Source of the DNA: Actinomycetales bacterium
GTDB lineage: Bacteria; Actinomycetota; Actinomycetes; Actinomycetales; Cellulomonadaceae
Assembly: GCA_012514545.1 (NCBI GenBank)
Contig: JAAZAC010000057.1
Span: 1-31,500, forward strand
Direction: 5' to 3'
DNA: 31,500 nt
The position numbers and the translations under genes are program-made. The notes beneath the pieces are model-generated. The model was not told where the DNA came from. It saw nothing but the letters and a program-made list of their open reading frames with translations, and searched no databases. Shown here one piece after another: positions 1-7,989 of this stretch. Numbering within the stretch: position 1 is the stretch's first letter; each line of letters begins with the position of its first letter.

Positions 1-2191
1 CCAGCGGCTCGACGACGACGGTGCTCCCGGGCGCGGCGTGCGCCTCGCCGTTCGCGCCCACGGCGTCCGGGCGCTCGGCGACGCTGTCCCACACGAGGCG
101 CCACGCGCCGTCGGGCCGGTCCGGGGGGAGCCCGCCGGCCAGCGTGAACTCGACGGGGTCGAGCGCCCCGTTGACGAGGAGCAGCACCGCGGAGCCGTCG
201 GGGGCGACGCGCGTCATCTGCAGGCTGCGCACGCCGATGTCGTGCCACGCCGCGTGGTCGAGCGCGGTGCCGTCCGCGCGGTGCCAGGCGAGGTCGGGGC
301 GCTCGTCGCCGGCCGCCTGGCGCGCGGGGGTGGGGCGGCCCGTGTAGAAGCCCCACGTGCGCAGGGCGGGCAGCTCGCGGCGCAGGCGGAACAGGTACCG
401 CGCGGTCTCGAGCAGGTCCGCGCGCGCCTCGTCGAGGTCCCAGTCCAGCCAGGAGATCTCGTTGTCCTGGCAGTACGCGTTGTTGTTGCCGCGCTGCGTG
501 CGGCCGATCTCGTCGCCTGCGGTGAGCATGGGCGTGCCCGCCGCGAGCGCGAGCGTGGCGAGCAGGTTGCGCTGCGAGCGCCGCCGCAGGGGGAGGATCT
601 CCTGCCCGACGGCGGGGTCGCGCACCGGGCCCTCGATGCCGTGGTTCCACGAGCGGTTGGCGTCGGAGCCGTCGCGGTTGCCCTCGCCGTTGGCCTCGTT
701 GTGCTTGTGGTCGTAGGTGACGAGGTCGGCGAGCGTGAAGCCGTCGTGCGCCGTCACGTAGTTGACGGACGCGACGACGCCGCGGGACAGCGGCGGGTCG
801 CCGTGGCCGAACACGTCGGCGGAGCCGGACAGGCGCGTCGCGAGCTCGCGGACGCCGTGCCCCTCGCGGCCGTGCGCCCGCGCGGCCGGGTCGGCGAGCC
901 AGAAGGTGCGCACGCCGTCGCGGAACCTGTCGTTCCACTCGGCCAGGGGCTCGGGGAACGCGCCGGTGCGCCAGCCCCCCGGCCCGAGGTCCCACGGCTC
1001 GGCGACGAGCTTGAGCCCGCTGAGCACCGGGTCGGTCTGCAGCGCGACGAGGAACGGGTGCTGCGGCGTGAAGCCGGCGTGGTCGCGGCCCAGGGTCACG
1101 GCGAGGTCGAACCGGAAGCCGTCCACGCCGACCTCCGTCGCCCAGTACCGCAGCGAGTCGAGGGCCATCTGCACGACGCGCGGCCGGCGGAAGTCGAGCG
1201 TGTTGCCGCACCCCGTGAGGTCGACGAACTGCGCGGGCGAGACGCCCGAGTGCACGTAGTAGACGGTCGGGTCGAGGCCACGCCAGGACAGGTGCGGCCC
1301 GTCCGTGCCGCCCTCGCACGTGTGGTTGTAGACGACGTCGAGCAGCACCTCGATGCCCGCCGCGTGCAGCAGCCGCACCATCCCCTTGACCTCGGCGAGC
1401 ACGGCGGCCGGCCCCGCCGCCCGGGCCGCGGCCGTCGCGTACGCCGCGTGCGGGGCGAAGAAGCCGAGGGTGTTGTAGCCCCAGTAGTTGGTCAGGCCGC
1501 GGCGCACGAGGTGCGGCTCGCTCGCGGACGCGTGGATCGGCAGCAGCTCGACCGTGGTCACGCCGAGGGAGCGCAGGTGCTCGACCGTGGCCGGGTGGGC
1601 GAGCCCCGCGTACGTGCCGCGCAGCTCCGGCGGCACGCCCGGCATGCGCATGGTGAGGCCGCGCACGTGCGCCTCGTAGACCACCGTGTCCGGCCAGGGC
1701 ACCGCCGGGCGCGGTACCGGGTCGGCGGCGAAGGCGTCGTCGACGACGACGGCGTGCGGGACGTGCGCGCGCGAGTCGGCGTCGTCGCGCTCCGGCCGGC
1801 CGACCGTGCGCAGGTCGTCGTCCACGCGCTGGCCGTACACCGCGGGCCCGAGGCGCACCTCGCCGTCGATCCCGCGGGCGTACGGGTCGAGGAGCAGCTT
1901 GGCCGGGTTGTAGCGCAGCCCGGCGTCGGGGTCCCAGCGCCCGTGGGCGCGGAACCCGTAGCGCTGGCCGGCGCGCACGCCCGGCACGTGGGCGCTCCAC
2001 ACGCCGTGGCGCGGGCCGTCGAGCGGGACGCGGCGCTCCGCCCAGCCGTCGGGGGCGCCCGGGTCCGGGTCGAGCAGGCACAGCTCGACGGCGTCGGCGT
2101 GCGAGGCGAGCACGGCGACGTCGACCCCGTCCCCGGCGAGGTGCACGCCGAGGCGCGGCCACGCGGGCGGCTCGGGGCGTGCGGACGTCAT
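1..2191 (-). CDS. glgX: Glycogen debranching enzyme GlgX, partial (C-terminus outside window)
   Basis: The product hydrolyses alpha-1,6 branches of glycogen or limit dextrins in the cytoplasm (GH13, isoamylase/GlgX type). The reading frame runs from ATG at 2191 to the window edge without a stop, giving 730 codons. An N-terminal CBM48-like region (about residues 10-110, with the stretch YGFRAHGRWDP) precedes the GH13 barrel. Catalytic motifs are visible: DGFRFD with nucleophile Asp362, VAEPWD with acid/base Glu398, and VTAHDGFTL with the third carboxylate. The motif YNHTCEG, which binds substrate in this family, is also present. The gene is divergent from etfB across a 157-base gap. On the minus strand CAGACT lies 8 bases before the ATG, which fits leaderless transcription. 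The frame corresponds to most of a full-length family member, so only a short C-terminal tail is missing. TreX-like isoamylase is the nearest alternative name. Confidence 0.95.
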   Translation of the reverse strand, partial: MTSARPEPPAWPRLGVHLAGDGVDVAVLASHADAVELCLLDPDPGAPDGWAERRVPLDGPRHGVWSAHVPGVRAGQRYGFRAHGRWDPDAGLRYNPAKLLLDPYARGIDGEVRLGPAVYGQRVDDDLRTVGRPERDDADSRAHVPHAVVVDDAFAADPVPRPAVPWPDTVVYEAHVRGLTMRMPGVPPELRGTYAGLAHPATVEHLRSLGVTTVELLPIHASASEPHLVRRGLTNYWGYNTLGFFAPHAAYATAAARAAGPAAVLAEVKGMVRLLHAAGIEVLLDVVYNHTCEGGTDGPHLSWRGLDPTVYYVHSGVSPAQFVDLTGCGNTLDFRRPRVVQMALDSLRYWATEVGVDGFRFDLAVTLGRDHAGFTPQHPFLVALQTDPVLSGLKLVAEPWDLGPGGWRTGAFPEPLAEWNDRFRDGVRTFWLADPAARAHGREGHGVRELATRLSGSADVFGHGDPPLSRGVVASVNYVTAHDGFTLADLVTYDHKHNEANGEGNRDGSDANRSWNHGIEGPVRDPAVGQEILPLRRRSQRNLLATLALAAGTPMLTAGDEIGRTQRGNNNAYCQDNEISWLDWDLDEARADLLETARYLFRLRRELPALRTWGFYTGRPTPARQAAGDERPDLAWHRADGTALDHAAWHDIGVRSLQMTRVAPDGSAVLLLVNGALDPVEFTLAGGLPPDRPDGAWRLVWDSVAERPDAVGANGEAHAAPGSTVVVEPL

Positions 2192-2348
2192 GAGGATCAA
2201 GTCTGACGCATCCGCGGCGCCGTCCCGCACGGCGCGGGCCGGGGCGCGGCCGGGCGCCCGCCCGGCCACCGCCGGGGCCGCGTCGCCACCCCTGCCGGGC
2301 GGGGGTAGCCTTCCGACGGCCGTCCACCGACCCGCGGGAGCCCAGCGC
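2192..2348. promoter_or_regulatory. Divergent promoter region glgX / etfB with palindrome
   Basis: This 157-base gap separates two divergent genes. A -10-like box TAGCCT lies at 2306-2311 on the plus strand, followed by a leader with the ribosome binding site GGGAG (2336-2340), 8 bases before the etfB ATG. On the minus strand CAGACT lies 8 bases before the glgX ATG. A GC-rich inverted repeat, GGCCGGGCG (2248-2256) and CGCCCGGCC (2259-2267) with a 2-base centre, sits between the two promoters and could be an operator or simply a hairpin. The promoter calls rest on motif similarity alone. Confidence 0.45.
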
Positions 2349-3137
2349 ATGAAGATCGTCGTGTGCGTCAAGCACGTGCCCGACCTGCAGGCCGACCGTC
2401 GCTTCACCGACGACGGCCGCGTGGACCGGGAGGGCGTCGACGGCACGCTCAACGAGCTCGACGAGAACGCGGTCGAGGCCGCCCTGCGGCTCGTCGAGGC
2501 GGCCGGCGGCGAGGTGATCGCCCTGACGATGGGCCCCGACGACGCCGAGGACGCCGTGCGCCGCGCGCTCCAGATGGGCGTGCACCGCGCCGTGCGGGTC
2601 ACCGACGACGCGCTCGCCGGCTCCGACGCCTTCGCGACGGCGGCCGTGCTCGCCGCGGCGGTCCGCCGCCTCGCCGACGACGGCCCGGTCGACCTCGTCG
2701 TCACCGGCATGGCCGCGCTCGACGGCCTCATGTCGGTCGTGCCCACGCTGCTCGCGGCCCACCTCGACCTGCCGCAGCTCACGCTCGCGGCCGAGCTGTC
2801 CGTCGCGGACGGGGTCGTGCGCGTGCGCCGCGACCTCGACCACGTCACCGAGGTGCTCGAGGCGCCGCTGCCGGCGCTCGTCAGCGTCACGGACCAGGCG
2901 AACGAGGCCCGTTACCCGGCATTCGCGGGCATCATGGCCGCCCGCAAGGCCCAGGTGCCGGTGTGGTCGCTCGCCGACCTCGGCCTCGACCCGGCCGCCG
3001 TCGGCGGCGCCGCCGCGCGGACGCGCGTGCTCGAGGCCAGCCCCCGGCCGCCGCGGGAGGGCGTGGTGATCACGGACACCGGCGACGGCGGCCGCCGCCT
3101 CGCCGCCTTCCTCGCCGAGAACGGACTCCTCGCATGA
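2349..3137 (+). CDS. etfB: Electron transfer flavoprotein subunit beta
   Basis: EtfB (FixA family, 262 residues) pairs with EtfA to carry electrons from acyl-CoA and similar flavin dehydrogenases to the membrane quinone pool via an ETF-quinone oxidoreductase. The N-terminus MKIVVCVKHVPD is typical, as are LNELDENAVEAALRL (about residues 34-48), the nucleotide-fold stretch VTGMAALDG (about 118-126) and the C-terminal recognition-loop segment EARYPAFAGIMAARK (about 184-198). The DGLMSVVP form after VTGMAALDG resembles other actinobacterial EtfB proteins rather than the DGDTGQVG form common elsewhere. The start is set by the GGGAG ribosome binding site 8 bases upstream; an in-frame extension upstream has no family similarity. 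The stop overlaps the etfA start (ATGA), implying translational coupling. No dehydrogenase partner is adjacent. Confidence 0.95.
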   Translation: MKIVVCVKHVPDLQADRRFTDDGRVDREGVDGTLNELDENAVEAALRLVEAAGGEVIALTMGPDDAEDAVRRALQMGVHRAVRVTDDALAGSDAFATAAVLAAAVRRLADDGPVDLVVTGMAALDGLMSVVPTLLAAHLDLPQLTLAAELSVADGVVRVRRDLDHVTEVLEAPLPALVSVTDQANEARYPAFAGIMAARKAQVPVWSLADLGLDPAAVGGAAARTRVLEASPRPPREGVVITDTGDGGRRLAAFLAENGLLA

Positions 3138-4111
3138 CCGCCCCCACCGCACCCGTGCTGGCCGTCGTCGAGCACCACGACGGGCGCCCCCGGGCGTCCG
3201 CGCTCGAGCTGCTCACCGCGGGCCGAGCCCTCGGCCCCGTGCACGCCGTGTGGCTCGGCGACCCGCCCGACGACGCCGGCCCGCTCGCCGCGCACGGCGC
3301 CGCCGTCGTGCACGTGGTGCCCGTCCCGACGCCGGAGGCCGGCCTGCCCGCGTCCGTCGCCGCCGCGCTCGCCGGCCTGGCGGAGGCCACCGGCGCCGAC
3401 GTCGTGCTCCTCGCCTCGGGCTTCGGGGCCAAGGAGGTCGCCGCGCGCCTCGCCCACGCGACCGGCGCCGCGCTCATGGTCGACGCCTCGGCGGTCGAGC
3501 GGGACGGCGAGGGCCGCGTCGTGACGACGCAGCAGGCGTTCGCCGCGTCGTGGACGCTGCGCTCGGCCGCGCAGGTGGGGCGCGCCGTCGTCACGCTGCG
3601 CTCGAACGCCGTGCGCGCGACGCCGGCCGAAACCCCGGGCGCGGCCGAGGTGCGCGTCGCCGCGCCTGCCCGGCCGGCAGACCCGCGCGTGCGCGTCGTC
3701 GAGCGGACGGCCCGGCCCGCGTCGGACCGCCCGGACGTCGGGGAGGCGGACGTCGTCGTCGTCGGTGGGCGCGGCACGCAGGGCGACTTCTCCCCGGTCG
3801 AGGACCTCGCGGACGCGCTCGGCGGCGCCGTCGGCGCGACGCGGGACGTCACGGACGAGGGCTGGCAGCCGCACGACGTCATGGTGGGCCAGACGGGCGT
3901 GACGATCTCGCCGCGCCTCTACGTCGGCGCCGGGGTCTCGGGCGCGGTGCACCACCGGGGCGGGATGCAGGCGTCGGGCACGATCGTCGCGGTGAACACC
4001 GACCCGGACGCGCCGATCTTCGAGTTCGCGGACTTCGGCGTCGTGGGGGACCTCGCCGAGGTGCTTCCGCAGGCGGCCGCCGAGATCCGGCGGCTGCGCG
4101 GGCAGGCCTGA
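3134..4111 (+). CDS. etfA: Electron transfer flavoprotein subunit alpha
   Basis: EtfA (325 residues) carries the FAD of the electron transfer flavoprotein. The C-terminal FAD domain is intact: VVVGGRGTQGDFSPVEDLA (about residues 207-225), then GQTGVTISPRLYVGAGVSGA and GGMQASGTIVAVNTDPDAP, ending in FGVVGDLAEVLP. These match the family signature for FAD binding and the conserved loop contacting the isoalloxazine ring. The N-terminal half is the usual variable nucleotide-like domain. Translation starts at ATG overlapping the etfB stop by 4 bases. The gene converges on the phosphotransferase gene with a 33-base gap that contains GGGACCGGC twice but no obvious terminator. Confidence 0.95.
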   Translation: MTAPTAPVLAVVEHHDGRPRASALELLTAGRALGPVHAVWLGDPPDDAGPLAAHGAAVVHVVPVPTPEAGLPASVAAALAGLAEATGADVVLLASGFGAKEVAARLAHATGAALMVDASAVERDGEGRVVTTQQAFAASWTLRSAAQVGRAVVTLRSNAVRATPAETPGAAEVRVAAPARPADPRVRVVERTARPASDRPDVGEADVVVVGGRGTQGDFSPVEDLADALGGAVGATRDVTDEGWQPHDVMVGQTGVTISPRLYVGAGVSGAVHHRGGMQASGTIVAVNTDPDAPIFEFADFGVVGDLAEVLPQAAAEIRRLRGQA

Positions 4112-4144
4112 CTGCCGGCGCCGGGACCGGCCGCGGGACCGGCG

Positions 4145-5119
4145 TCAGAACCGGCGCAGCCAGTCGAGCGAGGCGCGCCCCTGGGCGAGCTGGAACGCCC
4201 GCAGGTTCGGCAGGCCGTGCGGGGCGGGCCGGATCGAGGCCTCCACGAAGAAGCCCGTGATCGCGGCGAGGACGGCCCGCACGGCGTCGCGGTCCGCGCC
4301 CTGCGCGTTCGGGTGGGACCAGAAGTGCTGCTCCGGGTCGCCGCCCTCCTGCATCGCCACGCTCGGCAGCGTCGCGAGCAGGTCCCACCAGCGGGCGCCG
4401 TCCCGGGCGGCGTGCGGCCAGTCGATGAGCCACACGCGCGGGTCCGGCGCCGTGGCGAGCATGACGTTGTCCGCGCGGAAGTCGCCGTGCACGAGGGTCT
4501 CGCCGACGCTCGCGTCGACGCCCGCGCGGGCGAGGTCGACGAGCTCGCCCAGCCGCTCGCGCAGCCACGGCCCGTGCTCCCCGACGGCGGCGACCGCGGC
4601 GTCGACGGCGGCGCCGTCGCCCTCGAGGCGCGCCCAGCCCTCGGCCAGGTGCGCCATGGACTCGGCGAGCGGCGGCAGCTCCCGGGGGGCGGGCGTGCCG
4701 ACCTGCGCCAGGTCGGTGAGCGCGCCGAGGGCCCGCGCGAGCTCGTCCGGACGCCACGGCAGCACCGGCGCGCGCCCGTCGACGGGCTGCAGGCCGATGA
4801 GGACCCACTCGCCGTCGTCGTGGTGCCACCACAGGTGGGGGGCGTTGACCTCCGGCGGGAGGACGGCCGCGACGGCGATCTCGCGGCGGGCGAGGTTCGG
4901 GGCGTCGGGGTTCTGCTCGGGGGAGACGGCCTTGACGAAGACCTGCGTGCCGTTGCCCAGGCCGAGCAGGGCCGCGTAGCCGGGGGAGAAGCCGCTCGTG
5001 GCGCTCGTCTCGCTGACGACGTCCGCCCCCGCCAGCTCCGCGATCCGCAGGCGCACGTGGCGTGGCAGGTCGGACCAGTGCAGGCGCGAGCCACTGAAAG
5101 CGAGCGGCGCCGTCGTCAC
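4145..5119 (-). CDS. Aminoglycoside-phosphotransferase-fold (APH family) protein
   Basis: This is a small-molecule kinase-fold protein of the APH/choline kinase superfamily. The Brenner loop LVHGDFRADNVML (catalytic Asp213 counted from the GTG start) and the metal-binding stretch VWLIDWPHA are present, followed by the typical RWWDLL helix. A beta-strand lysine in QVFVKAV suits ATP binding. The substrate is unknown. Resistance is unlikely, since such genes are common chromosomal members in actinobacteria. I chose GTG at 5119 (324 residues) because CACAAT lies 8 bases upstream on the minus strand, a leaderless arrangement. The longer ATG at 5191 would overlap the start codon of the divergent cysteine desulfurase and add 24 low-complexity residues covering that gene's promoter. 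The fold is certain; the start and function are not. Confidence 0.8.
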   Translation of the reverse strand: MTTAPLAFSGSRLHWSDLPRHVRLRIAELAGADVVSETSATSGFSPGYAALLGLGNGTQVFVKAVSPEQNPDAPNLARREIAVAAVLPPEVNAPHLWWHHDDGEWVLIGLQPVDGRAPVLPWRPDELARALGALTDLAQVGTPAPRELPPLAESMAHLAEGWARLEGDGAAVDAAVAAVGEHGPWLRERLGELVDLARAGVDASVGETLVHGDFRADNVMLATAPDPRVWLIDWPHAARDGARWWDLLATLPSVAMQEGGDPEQHFWSHPNAQGADRDAVRAVLAAITGFFVEASIRPAPHGLPNLRAFQLAQGRASLDWLRRF

Positions 5120-5189
5120 GGGAGTCGATTGTGCCAGGTCCGGGATCGGCTCCGGGGCGCCGGACGTCCCGTTCGTAGACTCGCCGTCC
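5120..5189. promoter_or_regulatory. Back-to-back leaderless promoters (APH gene / cysteine desulfurase)
   Basis: Rightward, TAGACT at 5176-5181 lies 8 bases before the ATG at 5190, with no ribosome binding site between. Leftward, the minus-strand box CACAAT (5133 to 5128) lies 8 bases before the GTG at 5119. Both fit the actinobacterial pattern in which transcription starts at or next to the start codon. I see no convincing -35 box for either. If this reading is right, the intergenic region is 70 bases. Confidence 0.55.
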
Positions 5190-6407
5190 ATGAGCCCCGG
5201 CGCGCCCCTCCCCGGCGCGGAGGTCTACCTCGACCACGCCGCGACGACGCCGGTGCGCCCGGCGGCGCTCGCCGCGCTCACCGAGGTCGCGGGGCGGGTG
5301 GGCAACCCGTCGTCGACGCACGGCCCGGGGCGCGCCGCGCGGCGCACCGTCGAGGAGGCCCGCGAGCTGGTGGCCGACCGGCTCGGCGCGCACCCGACGG
5401 AGGTCGTGCTCACGGGTGGCGGCACCGAGGCGGACAACCTCGCGGTGTGCGGGCTCTACTGGGCGCGCACCGCCGCCGACCCGCGCCGGCGCCGCGTCGT
5501 GGTGTCGGCCGTCGAGCACCACGCCGTGCTGGACCCTGCCCGGTGGCTGGCGGAGCGGGCGGGCGCCGAGCTCGTCCTGCTGCCCGTGGACGCCGCGGGC
5601 CGCGTGGAGCCCGCGGCGCTCGAGGCCGAGCTCGCCGCCCACGGCGACGAGACGGCGCTGGTCAGCGTGATGTGGGCGAACAACGAGGTCGGCACGGTGC
5701 AGCCGGTCGCCGAGGTGGCGCACCTCGCGCGGGCGCACGGGGTGCCGGTGCACGCGGACGCGGTGCAGGCGGTGGGCCAGGTCCCGGTCGACCTCGCCGC
5801 CTCGGGGCTGGACGCGCTGACGGTGTCCGCGCACAAGGTGGGCGGGCCCGTCGGGGTGGGCGCGCTGCTGCTGCGCCGGGACGTGGCCGTGGCGCCCGTG
5901 CTGCACGGCGGCGGCCAGGAGCGGGGAGTGCGGTCGGGCACGGTGCCGGCCGCGCTCGCCGCGGCGTTCGCCGCCGCCCTCGACGCCGCGACGGCCGACC
6001 TCGGGGGGACCACCGCCCGCCTCGCCGTGCTGCGCGACCGGCTCGTCGCGGGCGTGCTCGCGGCGGTGCCGGACGCCGTCGTGCGCGGCGCCTGGCCGCC
6101 GGGCGGCGGGGACGCCCCGGCGCGGCTGCCCGCGAACGCGCACGTGACGATCCCCGGGTGCGACAGCGAGGCGCTGCTCTTCCTCCTGGACCGGCACGGG
6201 ATCGCCGCCTCGGCGGGGTCGGCCTGCCGCGCGGGCGTGCAGCAGCCGTCCCACGTGCTGTCCGCGATGGGCGTGCCCGACGCCGATTCCCGGGGGGCCC
6301 TGCGGCTCACCCTCGGCTGGATCTCGACGGACGCCGACGTCGACGCCCTGCTGGCGGTGATCGGGGACGTCGTGGCGCGGGCGCGCGCGGCGTCGGCCGT
6401 CCGCTGA
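5190..6407 (+). CDS. Cysteine desulfurase (IscS/NifS family)
   Basis: This PLP enzyme of 405 residues turns cysteine into alanine and enzyme-bound persulfide. Visible motifs are YLDHAATTPVRP at the N-terminus, NPSSTHGPGR, TGGGTEADNLA, EHHAVLD, WANNEVGTVQP, HADAVQAVGQ, the PLP lysine in VSAHKVGGP (Lys216), and the persulfide cysteine loop SAGSACRAG (Cys346). It lies upstream of mnmA, with one small gene between. This fits delivery of sulfur to the MnmA thiouridylase, as IscS does for MnmA in well-studied bacteria. No iscU or sufBCD genes are nearby, so a role in Fe-S assembly is not indicated by context. The ATG follows the -10-like TAGACT by 8 bases, so the mRNA is probably leaderless. Confidence 0.93.
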   Translation: MSPGAPLPGAEVYLDHAATTPVRPAALAALTEVAGRVGNPSSTHGPGRAARRTVEEARELVADRLGAHPTEVVLTGGGTEADNLAVCGLYWARTAADPRRRRVVVSAVEHHAVLDPARWLAERAGAELVLLPVDAAGRVEPAALEAELAAHGDETALVSVMWANNEVGTVQPVAEVAHLARAHGVPVHADAVQAVGQVPVDLAASGLDALTVSAHKVGGPVGVGALLLRRDVAVAPVLHGGGQERGVRSGTVPAALAAAFAAALDAATADLGGTTARLAVLRDRLVAGVLAAVPDAVVRGAWPPGGGDAPARLPANAHVTIPGCDSEALLFLLDRHGIAASAGSACRAGVQQPSHVLSAMGVPDADSRGALRLTLGWISTDADVDALLAVIGDVVARARAASAVR

Positions 6408-6460
6408 CGGCGAGACGCACTGCTCCGACCGGGTGAATCCGCCGCGGGTCGCCGGGCCCA

Positions 6461-6492
6461 CCGGCGCGCCTGCGCGCGGGGCGGCGCGCCGG
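6461..6492. terminator. GC-rich hairpin downstream of cysteine desulfurase
   Basis: A perfect 10-base inverted repeat, CCGGCGCGCC (6461-6470) and GGCGCGCCGG (6483-6492), with a 12-base loop lies 53 bases after the desulfurase stop. There is no U-tract, so it may be a factor-assisted terminator or an mRNA-stabilising end rather than a classical intrinsic terminator. Confidence 0.4.
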
Positions 6493-6514
6493 CCCGCATC
6501 GTTGGCGGGATCAC

Positions 6515-6536
6515 CCCGTGTGATCGCTCACACGGG
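6515..6536. promoter_or_regulatory. Perfect inverted repeat upstream of small gene (operator or hairpin)
   Basis: The arms CCCGTGTGA (6515-6523) and TCACACGGG (6528-6536) are perfect inverses around the 4-base centre TCGC. The repeat ends 24 bases before the ATG of the small gene at 6561. The inner TGTGA/TCACA halves look like a CRP/GlxR-type site, but the spacing is 4 rather than the usual 6 bases, so that assignment is doubtful. No U-run follows, so it is a poor intrinsic terminator. Confidence 0.45.
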
Positions 6537-6560
6537 CGGCCGCGGGACGATGGGAGGGGC

Positions 6561-6782
6561 ATGAGGCAGGTCGACGTGGACTGGGAGGCGCTGGGCGTCC
6601 TCGCGGTCGGCCGCGCGCCCGCCGAGCCGGTCGGCGTCCCGTGCGCCGCGCGGCCCGCCACCCGCTTCCGCCACCTCGACGGCCCGTGCCGCTGCTTCGT
6701 CGGCGGCCCGCCCCCGGTCTACCCGAGCGCCGGCCCCGTGTACCCGGCCGGCGGTCCCGCCGCGGCCCCGCGCGCCTCCTGA
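6561..6782 (+). CDS. Small hypothetical protein, Pro/Gly-rich C-terminus
   Basis: This 73-residue protein matches no family I recognise. Coding is supported by a strong purine-rich ribosome binding site (GGGAGGGG, 6550-6557) at good distance from the ATG, and by third positions: 72 of its 73 sense codons end in G or C, the one exception being GGT, well above what random DNA of this composition would give. The first third contains the acidic/aromatic stretch VDVDWEAL. The middle has GPCRCF with a Cys-x-Cys pair. The tail repeats PVYP twice (PPPVYPSAGPVYPAGGP) and is probably disordered. There is no signal peptide or membrane segment. It sits between two sulfur-transfer genes, on the same strand, with 48 bases to mnmA. 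A role linked to them is possible but is only inference from position. Confidence 0.6.
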   Translation: MRQVDVDWEALGVLAVGRAPAEPVGVPCAARPATRFRHLDGPCRCFVGGPPPVYPSAGPVYPAGGPAAAPRAS

Positions 6783-6818
6783 CGGTCGCCCGGCGACGGG
6801 CGTCGGCGGGCCCGCACG

Positions 6819-6824
6819 TACCCT
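6819..6824 (+). promoter_or_regulatory. -10 box of leaderless mnmA promoter
   Basis: TACCCT ends 6 bases before the GTG start of mnmA. No ribosome binding site lies between. This matches the arrangement at the desulfurase, gatC and ilvD starts in this window. Confidence 0.5.
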
Positions 6825-6830
6825 GGACGG

Positions 6831-7937
6831 GTGCGCGTGCTGGCCGCCCTCTCCGGAGGCGTCGACTCCGCCGTCGCGGCCGCCCGGGCCGTCGACGCGG
6901 GGCACGACGTCGTCGGCGTGCACATGGCGCTCTCGCGCAACCGCGACCCGTTCCGCACGGGCTCGCGCGGCTGCTGCTCGATCGAGGACGCCTCCGACGC
7001 GCGGCGTGCGGCCGACGTCCTCGGCATCCCCTTCTACGTGTGGGACCTCGCCGACCGCTTCGAGGAGACCGTCGTCGCCGACTTCCTCGCCGAGTACGCC
7101 GCCGGCCGGACGCCCAACCCGTGCGTGCGGTGCAACGAGCACGTGAAGTTCGCGACGCTCCTCGAGCGCGCGGTCGCGCTCGGCTTCGACGCCGTCTGCA
7201 CCGGCCACTACGCGCGGCTCGTCCCCGGGCCCGACGGCGCCCCCGAGCTCCACCGGGCGCGGGACCTCGCCAAGGACCAGTCGTACGTCCTCGCGGTCGC
7301 GGGGCCCGACCGGCTGCGCCGCGCGATCTTCCCGCTCGGCGAGGTCGCCTCGAAGCAGGACGTCCGGGCCGAGGCGGCGGCCCGCGGCCTGGGCCTGTCC
7401 GCCAAGCCCGACTCGTACGACATCTGCTTCGTGGCCGACGGCGACACGGCGGGCTTCCTGCGCCGTCGCCTGGGCGAGCGGCCGGGCGAGATCCGCGACG
7501 AGGCGGGGGACGTCGTCGGGCACCACGACGGCGCGTACCGCTTCACGGTCGGGCAGCGCCGGGGCCTGCGGCTGGGCCGGCCCGCGCCCGACGGCCGGCC
7601 CCGCTACGTGCTCGACGTCGTGCCCGCGACGAACACGGTGGTCGTCGGCCCGGCGGAGGCGCTCGACGTCCGGCGCGTCGCCGCGTCCGACGCCGTGTGG
7701 TTCGGGCCCGCGCCCGGCGAGCCCGTGCGCTGCGCCGCCCAGGTGCGCGCGCACGGCGCGGCGCTGCCCGGCCGCGCGTGGGCGACCGCCGACGGGGGCG
7801 TGGTGGTCGAGCTCGACGAGCCGCTGCGGGGCGTCGCCGCGGGCCAGTCCCTCGTGCTGTACGCCGGCACGCGGGTCCTCGCGCACGCGACGGTCCGGGC
7901 CGCGCACCGGGCCACCGCCGTCGGCGCGGCGGGCTGA
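6831..7937 (+). CDS. mnmA: tRNA-specific 2-thiouridylase MnmA
   Basis: MnmA (368 residues) adds sulfur to uridine 34 of the wobble position in tRNA for Lys, Glu and Gln, using ATP and a persulfide relay. The N-terminal PP-loop SGGVDSAVAA (residues 8-17) activates the uridine. The two catalytic cysteines are in place: Cys98 in NPCVRCN, the sulfur acceptor, and Cys199 in SYDICFVADGD, which forms the disulfide. The tRNA-binding signature TGHYARL and the central GQRRGLRLG motif are present, and the C-terminal beta-barrel is complete. The GTG start lies 6 bases after a TACCCT box. The stop is followed by 52 bases and then ligA. The cysteine desulfurase upstream is the likely sulfur donor. Confidence 0.95.
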   Translation: MRVLAALSGGVDSAVAAARAVDAGHDVVGVHMALSRNRDPFRTGSRGCCSIEDASDARRAADVLGIPFYVWDLADRFEETVVADFLAEYAAGRTPNPCVRCNEHVKFATLLERAVALGFDAVCTGHYARLVPGPDGAPELHRARDLAKDQSYVLAVAGPDRLRRAIFPLGEVASKQDVRAEAAARGLGLSAKPDSYDICFVADGDTAGFLRRRLGERPGEIRDEAGDVVGHHDGAYRFTVGQRRGLRLGRPAPDGRPRYVLDVVPATNTVVVGPAEALDVRRVAASDAVWFGPAPGEPVRCAAQVRAHGAALPGRAWATADGGVVVELDEPLRGVAAGQSLVLYAGTRVLAHATVRAAHRATAVGAAG

Positions 7938-7989
7938 CCGGGCCGGACCCCGGGCCGCGGCTGTCCCCGGCTCGCGCGATGATGGGCCG

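Noticed and set aside
4145..5119. Antibiotic resistance gene on the basis of the aminoglycoside phosphotransferase fold.
   Set aside because: The fold is shared by many metabolic kinases. There is no mobile element or resistance context, and base composition is like that of its neighbours.
6519..6532. CRP/GlxR binding site.
   Set aside because: The half-sites match but the spacing is 4 rather than 6 bases, so I report it only as an inverted repeat.
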